A stretch of DNA of 64,000 nucleotides, taken from the NCBI RefSeq assembly GCF_009905375.1, contig NC_133648.1, positions 90,398,631 to 90,462,630 of the forward strand. The letters run 5' to 3'. Origin of the DNA: Apium graveolens. Taxonomy: Eukaryota; Streptophyta; Magnoliopsida; Apiales; Apiaceae. Of the stretch, positions 10,823-22,269 are shown piece by piece (the first letter of the stretch is position 1; each line of letters starts with the position of its first letter). The notes below the pieces were generated by a model that did not search any database, was not told the DNA's origin, and saw only the letters and a list, made by a program, of their open reading frames with translations. Both the position numbers and the translations under genes were made by a program.

Positions 10823-13800
10823 TCAGTTGTCTTCCCTTCCGAATTCACCTTCTTCCAAATCTTGAAGCAGCTCCTTGTCAAAGACACGATCCTTTTCTGA
10901 AGTGAAGCTGGCTAGTCTAATTGGTTGAACTCCAACTGACTTCAGCTTATTTTTAAACTGATTATACCTTTTAATATTCTTTTCACAATAAGCTTGAATC
11001 AAATCAGCAGCTTTAGTTTTCAACTCAGATGAGTATCCAGCAGTTCTTAAGTGATGTTCCATCCAGACAAGATGCTTAGCAGAGTAGTCTTTAAGAGATT
11101 ATGAATCGAGCTGGCAGATTTGAAGACAGTCCGACTTAAAGAATCTTACTTGAAAGGGCAAGTTGACCACTTGAGGACTAGCCCTATTAGCAAACTCTTT
11201 TAGCCTTTCACGAAGGACTTCATTCAATTCTGAGCTTCTTTTGACTTTGTTGAGAAGAATCCAAATCTCTGATAAAGAACGATTCTCAAACAGATGAAGT
11301 GATACCTTGAAAGATCCTTCACTCTGACAATATATAAATATGCTCATTTCATTTAGAGATCTGTCAAAAGCAGCTGTGATCCTTGAGATTTCAGTCTTGA
11401 TAGCACTCATGTACACGTCATTATTTGGATTAGAAATTTCCAGCCTGTCGAGAAGATGTAGAAACTCCCTATCATTGTTTATACTCAGTTGAGGTATATC
11501 AATAACTCTTCTTGCTTCATCCCATTTTTCACCAATCTTCAGTTTGACATCTCTTCTTCTTTCTTTAGCTTTAATGTCATGAAGACGTTGCTTTTCAAGA
11601 GTTTCTGTTCGTTGGATGTCTTTCCACATGTCAATGATCTAAGATATCTTTTTAAGTTCAGCTTCTTTTCTCTTCAACTCTGACTGCTGCTGCTGAAACT
11701 CTTTCTCAAAAACATGATCCACTTGAGCTTCCTCTTCCCATTCTTCAAAATTACTTTCCTCCTCAGCTTCAAAGAAACCATCTTTATCTTCCAAGACTGG
11801 TTCAGTGGGAACGTTAAAAATATCAAAGTCATCTTGTTCTCCACTATAGTAGACATTATCAGCCTTCCTTGTGTCTCCAGCAGAAGAATATTTTTCTTTA
11901 CCCTTTCCACTTCTCCCTTGCTTCTCCCCCTTAGTTGAGGAATCCTCTACATATTTTCCTTTAGACCCTCCCTGACCTCCATTACCTCCAGAGCCTGAGC
12001 CTCCACCAGACGACCCTTCAAAGAAAGTCCTTTATTCTTCATTAGGGCAGTGAGAATTTTTTATCATGAAATACAAGTGCTTCATCCCTTCATTGAGATG
12101 TTCCATGCCCTTTTCTATCTTCACGAATCTGGAAGAGTCTAGTGAATGATTCATTTCAACCAGGTCTTCAAGAGAATTCATTCTAGTATGGAGAGAGCAG
12201 AAGTTTGCAATATCGTCGGCTGATAAAGTTGGAGATTCCTGAATGGAATTAAGCTTTGGTATCACAGTGGTCTTGAAATCTGAGATATCATTTCTAATGA
12301 ATGCCAGCTGATTGTTGACAGAGGTGGAAGAAGAAGACCGTTCAACTACTTGTGCTTTGAATGTTTGAGCCTCAGCCTGACTTTTAGCAAGTTGTTCTTT
12401 CAGAGCAGCAATTTGAGCTAACAGATTTTCAGTGTTTGTGTCTGTGTGTGCGCTCACCTGAATATCTCTCCTGTTTGGTTCACTCAACTCACGTGCTTGT
12501 GTTTCTCTCAATATAAGTACTCGTGAGGAGCCATCCTATAGCTGGTCTTCTGTATCTGAAATTGAAATTACCCTAGCCTCTTCAAGAGAGATCAGTGGTG
12601 GTACAATGGGAATTCGTGAGTCCCGATCCTCAGTCAAACCTATCTGTTCATGTGAAATAGATGTCTGAATTGCTTCAGGGATAGATTGACCGAGTTGCCC
12701 TCCACTTTCTCCAGATAAATCTGCGAGTGGAGAATCCTGTGAGGGAGCCAGAGGTGTTGGATCTGGGAGGGGAGAAAATGACTCTATTAGAGGTGGCTGA
12801 GAGTCAGATTTTCCCTCAGAAGCATGTGACTGCTCTTCTGCCGTAACTATGGCAGGCACTGTTACCGACTCAATGTGCACTCCTCTCTTTGTGTCCTGAG
12901 TATCATCTATTGGTCTGTATGCTTCCATTGTGAGTAATGGAAGTGTGCTTGACTCAGTACAAGATGCTATGGCCCTATGGCGAATTTTAATAGATCCATC
13001 CCATTGAGAGAATGTCTCTAGTAACTGTTCATTGGCCATTTCAAAGTCCATGTCCTATTAGGAGGACAAGGATGGGATTTCAGATGCCTCAGTAAGTGTT
13101 CTTCTTTTCTTGGGAGGAGGCAGAGCCGAGGGTTCATTCACATCCAGAAATACACTACTTCCTACTAACCTTCTCGGTAACATTTTAGACAGTGGGGGAG
13201 AGTTTGAGACAGGTTGTGACTCTGTGTTTGGCTCTATGACCTGGGATTGAAGCTGCGGTTCTATAACTTCATGGTCAGCCCTATCAACCACTAGGGGTCT
13301 TTCAACAGAAGTAGGAATAGTTTGAGAGTGAGGAATTATTACCGGCAGTGGAAGAGCATCAGATGTTTGTGCCTGGGTGGCTTGAACCACTGGAGGTTGA
13401 GCTTGCTGTTCATGACCGGGAAGATTGAAAATTGGTAAAGGAATGAAAGTGGCCATGAAAGCAGATACAAGTACTGGAACTTGCATGAATTTGAAGGTTG
13501 TGTCTTGGCATGTGTAGATCTTTTTGCTTACCGGAAGGGGTTCAGCTACTGATGAGTTAGCAAAAAGAGCCTTATGCTCAGGTGTGAGAAGATGTTCTGC
13601 TATAAGCATAAGAAAACGAGCGTAGTAGCACGAAACCCTACGATTCTTAGAATGATCACGCAAAGTTGTAGTGAGACATCTCAGAAGAATGGGTAAAAGT
13701 AGTTTGCCAAAATTGATCCTTTGATTGAAAACAACCACAAGACCAATATACTGCAGAGTGGAAGTGATGTTGTGAAAGTTGGATTTAGTGCAGTTGGCAA

Positions 13801-14230
13801 TCACTTTGGAAAGTGTATCGAAGAAAATATCCCATTCAGAAACCAAATTGGATTTAGACAGCTTGGTTAAATTAATCACCCCCTGATAGTGAATGGCATG
13901 GAAAAAATTTGAAATCTCATTTTCAGAGGGTAAATTACAGAAATTGTCCATTGGAAAATTTAACGCTCGATTGATGACTATTTCATCAACTACATACTGT
14001 GTGTTTGCCACGGTGAATGAAAAAGATTTAGAATCATCGGCCACAGTAGAGGTTGTGCAAATCAGTCTAAGCAGATCGACATTTAATAGCACATTTGATT
14101 TAATAGCAGAGCTAACAATCGAATGGTCATTTAAAAATCTAATCCACGGCTTAAATTTTTCCACATCACACTTTTCTGGATTAAAATAACCAACATGATT
14201 ATGCGAGACAATTTGGAAATTGAGAGCCAT
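10823..14230 (-). pseudogene. Large third ORF downstream of pol, copia element 1
   Basis: One frame stays coding-like for about 1,136 codons from ATG 14230, broken only by in-frame stops (TAA-TAG at 13060-13055, then near 12536, 12032, 11640 and 11099). No frameshift is needed. The N-terminal ~260 residues resemble those of the third ORF in copia element 2, for example an EWDIFFD segment matching EWSYFFD and YARF in both. A Pro/Ser-rich middle follows, then coiled-coil-like stretches (LLAQIAALKEQLAKSQAEAQ; EFQQQQSELKRKEAELKK), a Gly/Ser linker and a charged C-terminus. SIRE-type elements often carry an 'env-like' ORF here, but I see no signal peptide or clear membrane span, so an envelope role is not supported. 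Function unknown. Confidence 0.7.
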
Positions 14231-15388
14231 TAAAAATATAATAAAACACACACTTTCAGAATTTTAAGAATAATATTAAGAAAATTCGAATTAAAAAAAA
14301 ATTAATAATTCGAATTAAGTCAATTATATCCGAAAAATTTAGAAAGAAATGTATCTCGTTAATGTTCTTAACTCACAAAATCAGATTTGCAATCTCATAA
14401 GACACAAAACCAAATTGAAATACCAAAAAAAAACTGATTTGAGAAAGAAAAAAAAACGAAGTGAAATAGTAAAAAAAAATTGGCAGCACTTCCTCACTAT
14501 ATGTATACACACGAATACGTATATATAACAATTAAGTGTGCTGAGTAAAAACTCGAGCAATAGGAATAATGGCGACTGTTTGATAATCGAAGAGAGAGAA
14601 AACAAACAGCGGTTAGAAGAAGGAATAAAATGAGGAGGCTGTTGAAAATGATTTTAAAACTATTCATAGAATAGCCTAAGTACTACAACTGGTATGACAA
14701 TCCGGGATTGTCATACCGATTGTTATACCAGGCAAACGGTTGGATTTTTTTTAAAGAAAATAAAAATAACTGGTATGACAATCTGATAGTCATACCGATT
14801 GTCATACCAGTATAAAATACATGAATTTAACCGAATAAATTAGAAAGACAATCGATAGTCATACCGATTGTTATTCTAGTACAAAATAAAAAGAAATATA
14901 TATGATATAAATTTTATTAATGGCAAGACTATTGATAGTCATACCGATTGTCTTGCCAGTATAAAACTATACTGAAAATATAAATTAAACACATATAAAC
15001 TGGAATGACTTTCAGCAAGACAATTTCAAAAGTCTTGTCGATTGTCATTGCAGTTATAAAATAAATATAAACAGAATTTACACGTACAAAATATATTTAC
15101 AAAATTAAAATATTCAGAAATAATTATATTTTATTCCAAAAACAGATTTCTGTTGAATTTTAGCAAATAAAATTCATAGAAAAATATTTTTAGAGAAAAT
15201 AAAATAAAATATTCTGAGATATTTAAATTAACAAGTTGAATAAATAAATAAGATAAGATAATAACAATTACATAGAATTAAGCAAGAAATATGGTAAATA
15301 TGATAAAATAAATTTGCAAATGAATTTTTCATTCATGAAAAATTCATTTGTAAATTCATTCAAGAACAAATCTCAGATATTAACTAGT
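14231..15388 (-). other. Non-coding spacer between third ORF and pol of copia element 1
   Basis: AT-rich region of 1.16 kb with no credible ORF. It contains the hairpin series at 14687-15055. A TATATATA-like sequence on the minus strand at 14519-14528 lies about 290 bases upstream of the third ORF and could be a separate promoter, though this is weak in such AT-rich DNA. Confidence 0.55.
14687..15055. repeat. Series of five related inverted repeats (hairpins)
   Basis: Five hairpin-forming units about 75-85 bases apart share the core GATAGTCATACCGATTGT or a close variant. Unit 1 holds the perfect inverted repeat GGTATGACAATCC / GGATTGTCATACC (14691-14717, one-base spacer). Unit 2 has 15-bp perfect arms, ACTGGTATGACAATC / GATTGTCATACCAGT (14769-14811). 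Unit 3 (about 14843-14880) is decayed. Unit 4 has TGGCAAGAC / GTCTTGCCA (14921-14958). Unit 5 has TGGAATGAC / GTCATTGCA (15001 to about 15053, one mismatch). Arms change together between units 1-2 and 4. Confidence 0.88.
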
Positions 15389-18300
15389 TTAATCACTAAA
15401 GCTATTCAACATACCCAATTTACCAACTAATCTGGTAAATGTGGATTCAGCAAGTGGTTTAGTGAAAATATCTGCTATTTGTTCTTCTGTTGGAATAAAA
15501 AATAGTTCAACAGTACCATTCATGACGTGCTCTCTAATAAAATGATACCTGATGTCAATGTGCTTGGTCCTTGTGTGCTGCACAGGGTTGTTGGTGATGG
15601 CTATTGCACTTGTATTGTCACATAGAATAGGGATTTTGTTCAATACAGAGCCATAGTCCCGTAGCTGATTCCTAATCCACAAGATCTGAGCACAGCAGCT
15701 TCCAGCAACAATATATTCAGCCTCGGCCGTTGAATTGGAAACTGTTTGCTGTTTCTTGCTGTACCATGAGACTAGTCTGCTTCCTAGGAATTGACAACTC
15801 CCTGAGGTGCTTTTTCTATCAACAACACTTCCTGCGTAATCTAAATCTGTATATCCAACAAGGTTAAAACCAGATTCTTTAGGGTACCAAATACCTAGAT
15901 TTGGCGTTCCCTTAAGATATTTCAAGATTCGTTTAACAGCAACAAGATGAATATCTCTGGGATTCGCTTGGAACCTTGCACATAAGCATGTAGCATACAT
16001 AATATCTGGTCTACTTGCAGTAAGATAGAGTAACGAGCCAATCATACCTCTGTAGCTTGTGACATATACCTTAATGGAGTTTTCACATGGTCCAAGCTTG
16101 ACAGCTGTAGTTGACGGAGTCCTTGCTGATGCAGAATCCTCTAGATTGTACTTTTTGAGGAGTTCCTTGAGACACTTGGATTGACAAATAAAAGTTCCAT
16201 CTAACCTTTGATTTACTTGTAATCCAAGAAAGAACTTCAGCCCTCCCATCATGCTCATTTCAAATTTGCTGTGCATTAACTTAGCAAATCTCTTACAGAG
16301 ATTATCATTAGTAGACCCAAATATTATATCATCCACATAGACTTGGACTAATATAGTATCATTCTTATGCTTTTTAGAAAAGAAAGTTTTGTCTATGACA
16401 CCTCTAATAAAGCTATTTTCAATAAAAAATTCAGAGAGAGTGTCATACCATTTTCTCGGAGACTGTTTGAGACCATAGATAGCCTTGAAAAGAAAGTAGA
16501 CAAAATCCAAATGATCTGGATCTTCAAAACCAGGAGGTTGCTCTACATACACCTCTTCATCCAGCTTTCCATTCAGAAATGCACTCTTGACATCCATTTG
16601 ATAAACTTTAAAGTTCGAGAATACTGCGAATGCCAGAAATATCCTGATGGCCTCTAGTCTAGCTACTGGAGCATAGGTTTCATCATAATCAATGCCTTCA
16701 GCTTGAGAATATCCTTTAGCTACCAGTCTTGCTTTATTTCTTGTAACCATACCATCTTCATCTAGTTTATTCCTGAATACCCACCGAGTACCAACAACTT
16801 TCTTGTGTGTAGGTCTAGGTACCAGTTTCCAAACTTGTTGATGTTCAAACTGATTGAGTTCATCTTGCATAGCAATCACCCAATCTGGATTAGTCAGTGC
16901 TTCTTCAATCTTCTTAGGTTCCATCTAAGAAAGAAATCCTGAGAACATACATTCATTTTGAGTAGCACGTCTAGTTCTGACTCCAACATCTGGATCACCA
17001 ATAATCAATTCAAAAAGATGAGCTTTATTCCAGATAGTCTGTCTTGGGAGATTTGATCTTGATGATTCACCTTGAAATTCATTGGGATATTGTGTCCTAC
17101 TAGTTGATCCTTCAGCATCTCCCCTTGAGTTGTTGCCAGGCTGACTTGATGATTCTTCGTCAGTAGCAGTAGTATCTCCATTGTTGCCAATGTTTCCATC
17201 ACCATTACCTTGAGTATCATCATGATTAACAGGTTCTTCACCAGCAACAACCTCAGGTTCTTGATCATGTTCTGATTCTGAATCTGACATATCATCAAAC
17301 TTCAGCTTCTCAAAAGGATCTTCAGTTTGGATACTAGGGAGTTTAGTGTCATCAAATGTAACATTGACACTTTCAGTTAATTTGTGTTGATCAATGGTAT
17401 ACACCCTGTATAATCTTCTTCCATATCCAACAAAAATACCCTCATATGCTTTTGCCTCGAATTTACCACGATGATCATCTCCATCCTTGAGCTCGAAGCA
17501 TCTGGCACCAAATACATGAAAGTATTTGATATAAGGTTTCTGTTCATTCATAATCTCATAAGGAATTTTCATGAAGTCTTTGTTGATTAGAGTTCGATTC
17601 TGAGTATAACATGCAGTATTGACAGCTTCATCCCAAAAGTACATTAGAAGACCTGATTCACTTAACATAGTTCTTGCAGCTTCAATCAATGTACGATTCT
17701 TCCTTTCTACCACTCCATTTTGCTGAGGGGTTCTAGGAGCTGAAAATTGTCTGGTAATCCTTTTGTCTGTACAGAATCCATTGAGAAGTGAATTCTTGAA
17801 TTCTGTTCCATTATCTGACCTTATTGCTCTAACAGGGACATTAGAATCTAACTCGATTAACTTGATATGATCAATCACAACTTGTGGTGTTTCATCCTTA
17901 GAGTGAAGGAATAAAACCCACGTATACTTGGAATAATCATCAACTATCACAAGACAGTAACACTTCTTTGACATCGAAAAAATATTAACTGGTCCAAACA
18001 AATCCATGTGCAATAATTGAAGAACACCAGTTATGGAGGATGTGTCAGTGCCTTTGTGACTTGCTTTCTTTGACTTTCCTTTCTGGCAAGCCTCACACAG
18101 TCCTTCTGGGGAGAATTCCAGCTGAGGCAGACCTCTAACCAGTTCTCGCTTGACAAGAGAATTCATTGATTTGAAATTGAGATGGGAAAGTCTCTTGTGC
18201 CATAGCCAACTCTCATCTGAAGATGCCTTAGCATAGAAACAATTGATTTCAGGATTGCTTCCAGAGTTCATGTCAGCTACGAACAGATTTCCTTTCCGAA

Positions 18301-18613
18301 TTCCCATCAAGGAGGGTTTTTCACTTTTCTTGTGCAGAATCTGACACTTCAGCTTGTCGAATAAAACATTGTAGTCGTTGTCACAGAACTGACTAATACT
18401 AAGCAGATTGTGTTCAAGTCCTTGCACAACATACACATTTTCAATGATAACATTACCAGCTTGCAAACAACCATATCCCTCAGTTAGACCTTTGCTGTTA
18501 TCTCCAAAGGTAACCATCGTGCCAGCTTTCTCAACCACATTTGATAGCAGGGCTCTATCTCCGGTCATATGTCTTGACAATCCGTTGTCAAGAATCCACA
18601 CTACCGATTCCAC
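15389..18613 (-). pseudogene. copia element 1 pol: protease, integrase, RT, RNase H
   Basis: One frame from 18613 to 15389. Order: protease active-site region LDNGLSRHMTGD (usual LDSGCS, so altered), GAG-pre-integrase (SWLWHKRLSHLNF), integrase core with HMDLFGP, RSDNGTEF and NGVVERKNR (D, D and E of DDE present), a Ser/Asp/Gly-rich linker, RT with [10 protein letters not shown] and the catalytic YVDD, then RNase H (STAEAEY, CDNTSAI). Integrase before RT is the copia order. A single TAG at 16925-16927 replaces what is normally Gln just before [10 protein letters not shown]. Apart from this stop and the altered protease motif the frame is well kept, so loss of function looks fairly recent. Confidence 0.9.
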
Positions 18614-18641
18614 CTATTTAATGCCCTGCAATACAAATGGA

Positions 18642-20898
18642 TTAGACCTTCTTCGGAACCCACACTTGGTTGGGTCCGACATACTTGTAGAATTGGCCTT
18701 TATCAGGCAAAACAACATTCTTAACTTTTATGTTCTCAACTTTCTCAACGACTGGACATTTGACCTTGTAAACAGCCTTGACAAATTTCTGTTTAGGCTT
18801 AGGCACAAATGTCTCCTTTCTAGCTTTAGGAGGACTATCAGTCTTAGACCTATTATGCTTCTTATTATTCACATGCTGACGAGGAGTAGTCTTATAACTA
18901 GAAACGTGCTTACCATTAAAATAAGCAACCATCAAATTAAAAGCACAAGACATGCAATTAGGAACACCACATACTTTATGAGAGGAATTATCAATAGGCA
19001 AATTATGCATGGTAGGCATGGCATTTTTGTTATCCAACTCAGGTGTCTCTGAGTTAGTCTTAGTTGCTTTCACAACTTTGAATGGAACTTTCGACACACT
19101 TGACTTGGAAACAACCTTCTCATTAGGAAGATCTTCAGCACGTATTTCTTCTTGAATAATAAAGGAGGTCTCATCAAATGATTCAGCAATTGACTTTTTA
19201 TAGAGGGGTTTATCAACACCCTTAAGCACATGTGGTACTTCCTTACCTTTAGCACAAACATGAGGAGGGGAGTTTATGCCTAATTCTCCAATAGCAACAT
19301 TGTAATCATAACTTACTCCAGATGTTTGATTAATAGCTTGCTTATTATAAAACTCTTTAGCCTTAGAGCAAGAATTAAAGTAAGCTTTGACCTTAGTCTC
19401 AAGACCGGTGATCTTGTCTTTGAGAATAGTTTCGAGTTGTCTATAATAGTCAACTCTATTCTCTAGAAAAGATACTTGTTCTTTTAGTTTGTCTTGATTA
19501 ATGTGCACAAGTCTTAATTCATTGACCTCTTTCTCAAGGTCTTTGATTTGTTGAGTTAACATTTCATTATCACGACGAGCACAATCTAAGGAGCCTCCTA
19601 GATGATAAACTAATTCAGCATCAGTAAATTTTACCTCTTTTCTTGACGATGAGGTGTTTGCATCACTAGCCATAAGAGCAAGATTCCCAACTTCTTCATC
19701 TTCACTGTCAGTATCATCCCAGCTTCTTCCCTTTGCCAGGTAAGCCCTTTCAGATTTACTCTTCTGATTAGAATCATAAGAGTTCTTCCTAACTTGCTTT
19801 GGCTTTCTGCATTCTGTGGCAAATTGTCCCAACTCATTACAGTTAAAGCATCGAATGGTGCTTCGATCAACCATCCCTATTTTGTATCCCCCACTGCTGG
19901 TGTTAGAGGATGAAGATCCACCTTTCTGGAATCTGTTGTAGTTGGACTTGTACTTGAACTTGGGATTCCTCTTGAATCTGACATTGGAGAATCTCTTGAC
20001 AATCACGGCCATTGACTCATCTTCCAGTTGCTCCAGTTCTTTTAAGGAGTAAAAATCATCTCCTGATTGATTTGTAGTAGGAGGATCAAATTCTGCTACT
20101 ATCACATTTTCTTCAGCCTTGGAAGACTGTACCATTCTCTCTGACTGTTGAGATTGTTGTTGTTGTTCTTCAGCTACTAGAGCAGTAGACGTGCTGACCA
20201 CTCTTCCTTTCCCGTAGACTTCCTTCTGCTGAATCTGCTCCAACTCATAGGTTTTTAGCACACCATAGAGCCTTTCCAAAGAAATCTCATTCAGATCTCT
20301 CGCTTCTCTTATGGCAGTGATTTTATGTTCAAGATGAGTTGGCAGTGTTAAAAGGAACTTTTTGTTGACCTCCCTGATTGAATAATATTTTCCATTTATG
20401 TTCAGGTTGTTGATCAATGCATTGCACCTCTCAAACACTTCAGTGATTCCTTCTCCTGGATTGGATATAAAATGTTCATACTCAGAGGTTAGGATCTCTA
20501 ACTTGTTCTCCCAAACTTCCTATGTGCCTTCATTAATCACCTAAATAGTTTCCCAGATGTGTTTGGAATTTTTTACAGTTCATCACATGTCTGTTCATCA
20601 AGGGATCAAGGGAATCAACTAAAATTAATTGAAGGCTTGCATCCAAGGAGGCTTCTTCTTTTTCAGCAGGAGAAAAATCCCCAGGATCTTTTACATAGGT
20701 TCTAGCTTTGGTAATTACAACATCATCTTCTATAACTTCTGGTTCAATAACCATCAGAATTTTTGGACCCTTCTTTAACACGTCCAGATATTTGGGATTT
20801 GTAACTGGTAAAAACAAGAGCATCTTCTTCTTCCACATAATATAATTTTCTTTATCGAACAGTGGAATTTTAACGGTTCCAACTTTTTGTGTAGTCAT
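18642..20898 (-). pseudogene. copia element 1 gag
   Basis: Start chosen at ATG 20898 (MTTQKVGTVKIPLFDKENY), typical of copia Gag (UBN2-type). A frameshift lies between 20533 and 20438, after which about 598 codons remain open to 18642. The zinc knuckle reads CFNCNELGQFATEC, with Gln in place of the zinc-binding His (CX2CX4HX4C), so RNA binding by this knuckle is probably lost. A coiled-coil-like segment follows (near 19400-19560), then a Lys-rich tail ending VGPNQVWVPKK. Gag would form the particle around element RNA. pol begins 29 bases downstream in another frame. Confidence 0.88.
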
Positions 20899-20980
20899 TA
20901 TGAATTTTTGAGTAAATAAAAATTCAAGGAGTGGAAGAATCACAAAAGTCTAGGATCTTAATTTATTCGTTAATCAGAAG

Positions 20981-20992
20981 GCTCTGATACCA
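20981..20992 (-). other. Primer binding site of copia element 1
   Basis: TGGTATCAGAGC on the minus strand, two bases inside the 5' LTR, matches the 3' end of plant initiator tRNA-Met, the usual primer for minus-strand synthesis in plant LTR elements. Confidence 0.9.
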
Positions 20993-20994
20993 AT

Positions 20995-22269
20995 TGTTAG
21001 GTCCCAATATGTTTGTAGAAGGGGGGGTTGAATACAAACTATACTGTTTAATTGAATAAAATGCAGAATAAAAAAGTGAAACAAAATTCAAGTTAAATAA
21101 AACTATTGTTAAACTTGAAAGGTGTTACAACAACGATATCGTTTACAAGGGATTAATCTCAAATAAATTATTCCAAATCTAGAATAAATTCGACATGAAC
21201 TTTTTCTATTTTTGAAATAAAAAGATCAAATGCTAGAAGCAATTTGAGATTAAGTTCTAGGGATTTTGATCCGCTAGATAGTTACACAACAACAAGATAA
21301 TGGTTTCTAGTGGTTTGAATTTAACATTAATGATTAGAAATTAATAGGCTCGAAATGCAGTTGAGAGAGATGAAATGCTTCTGCTATTTGTTCTTCAGGT
21401 TGTTGTTCTGTAATTAATGAGCTTCTGTCTGAGTTTTTCTTTTATATTCATTCAACATAAATTCACTGAATTGGAAAGACAATCTGTTGAGCTAGCAAGA
21501 CAATCCCAACAGCTGGTAGAACTTTCGGTATGAAAAATGAATGAACTAGCAAGACAATCCCAACAGCTGGTAGGACTTCCAGTAAGACAATTAAATGAAC
21601 TGGCATGACTTTCGGTATGACTATTGATTGTCATACCGATTGTCATACTAGTACAAAAGATTGTCTTGCTGAATTAATATTGAATTTAAATTCAAAATCA
21701 ATTCTGAAAATGCATAATATTAATTTAGAATTAATTAATCAATTAATCCAATTAATCAATAAATTAATCTTTGCAGATATAATTTATTTTCTTAATTAAA
21801 TTATACGACTTACTTAATTAATAGAGAATTAATACTACTCTTGAACATCAACCATTCTTCTGAAAATCTTCTGATAATTATGAATCAATTCCACACTTCA
21901 ATGTTGACACTCGATGTACTGTCTGGTTCATGAGTGACTAACTTCCGTGACGTTTCTTCATGTCTTGACTTTAATAACTTGATTTTCTTCAGATTAAATC
22001 CCTGTAAATATTTGATACCCTGACGAGATCTCTGTCACTTGATTAAATCCACAATCTTGATTTATATCACTGAGGCTTGATCAATTTCTTGAGCTTCTTC
22101 CAGTGAATTAAGTCCTCAAGTCTGTAGATGAACAATGTTACTTAATCCTTTGATATATGTTACTTAGTGAGATTTCTTTGATGATAGAACCACTATTTAC
22201 TTGTTACATCCTTATTTGAGTTGAGTTAAATCCTCGAATAAACAAATAGGCTATGACATATGCCTTTCA
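20995..22269 (-). repeat. 5' LTR of copia element 1
   Basis: 1,275 bases, a direct copy of 9290-10562 with scattered differences and a small insertion (TGAA) near 22128. The hairpin GGTATGAC / GTCATACC is kept at about 21614-21637. This LTR would drive transcription towards lower coordinates. Confidence 0.92.

Larger units (their letters stand above)
9290..22269 (-). mobile_element. Ty1-copia element 1 (SIRE-like lineage), 13.0 kb
   Basis: Two direct LTRs of about 1.27 kb (TGTTAGG...TTTCA) flank a 10.4-kb interior read on the minus strand: PBS, gag, pol (protease-integrase-RT-RNase H, copia order), a 1.2-kb spacer, a large third ORF and a polypurine tract. The flanking 5-mers are GGGAT on the left and GGGAC on the right; the satellite itself has GGGAC, so the left copy probably mutated. 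The large size, the extra ORF after pol and the iMet-type PBS fit the SIRE lineage. All ORFs are broken. The LTRs differ by a few percent by eye, so the insertion is not very recent. Confidence 0.92.

Noticed and set aside
18614..18641. Possible short intron between gag and pol of copia element 1
   Set aside because: GTCTAATCC to TTGCAG would be under 30 bases, far shorter than plant introns; kept only as a junction observation.
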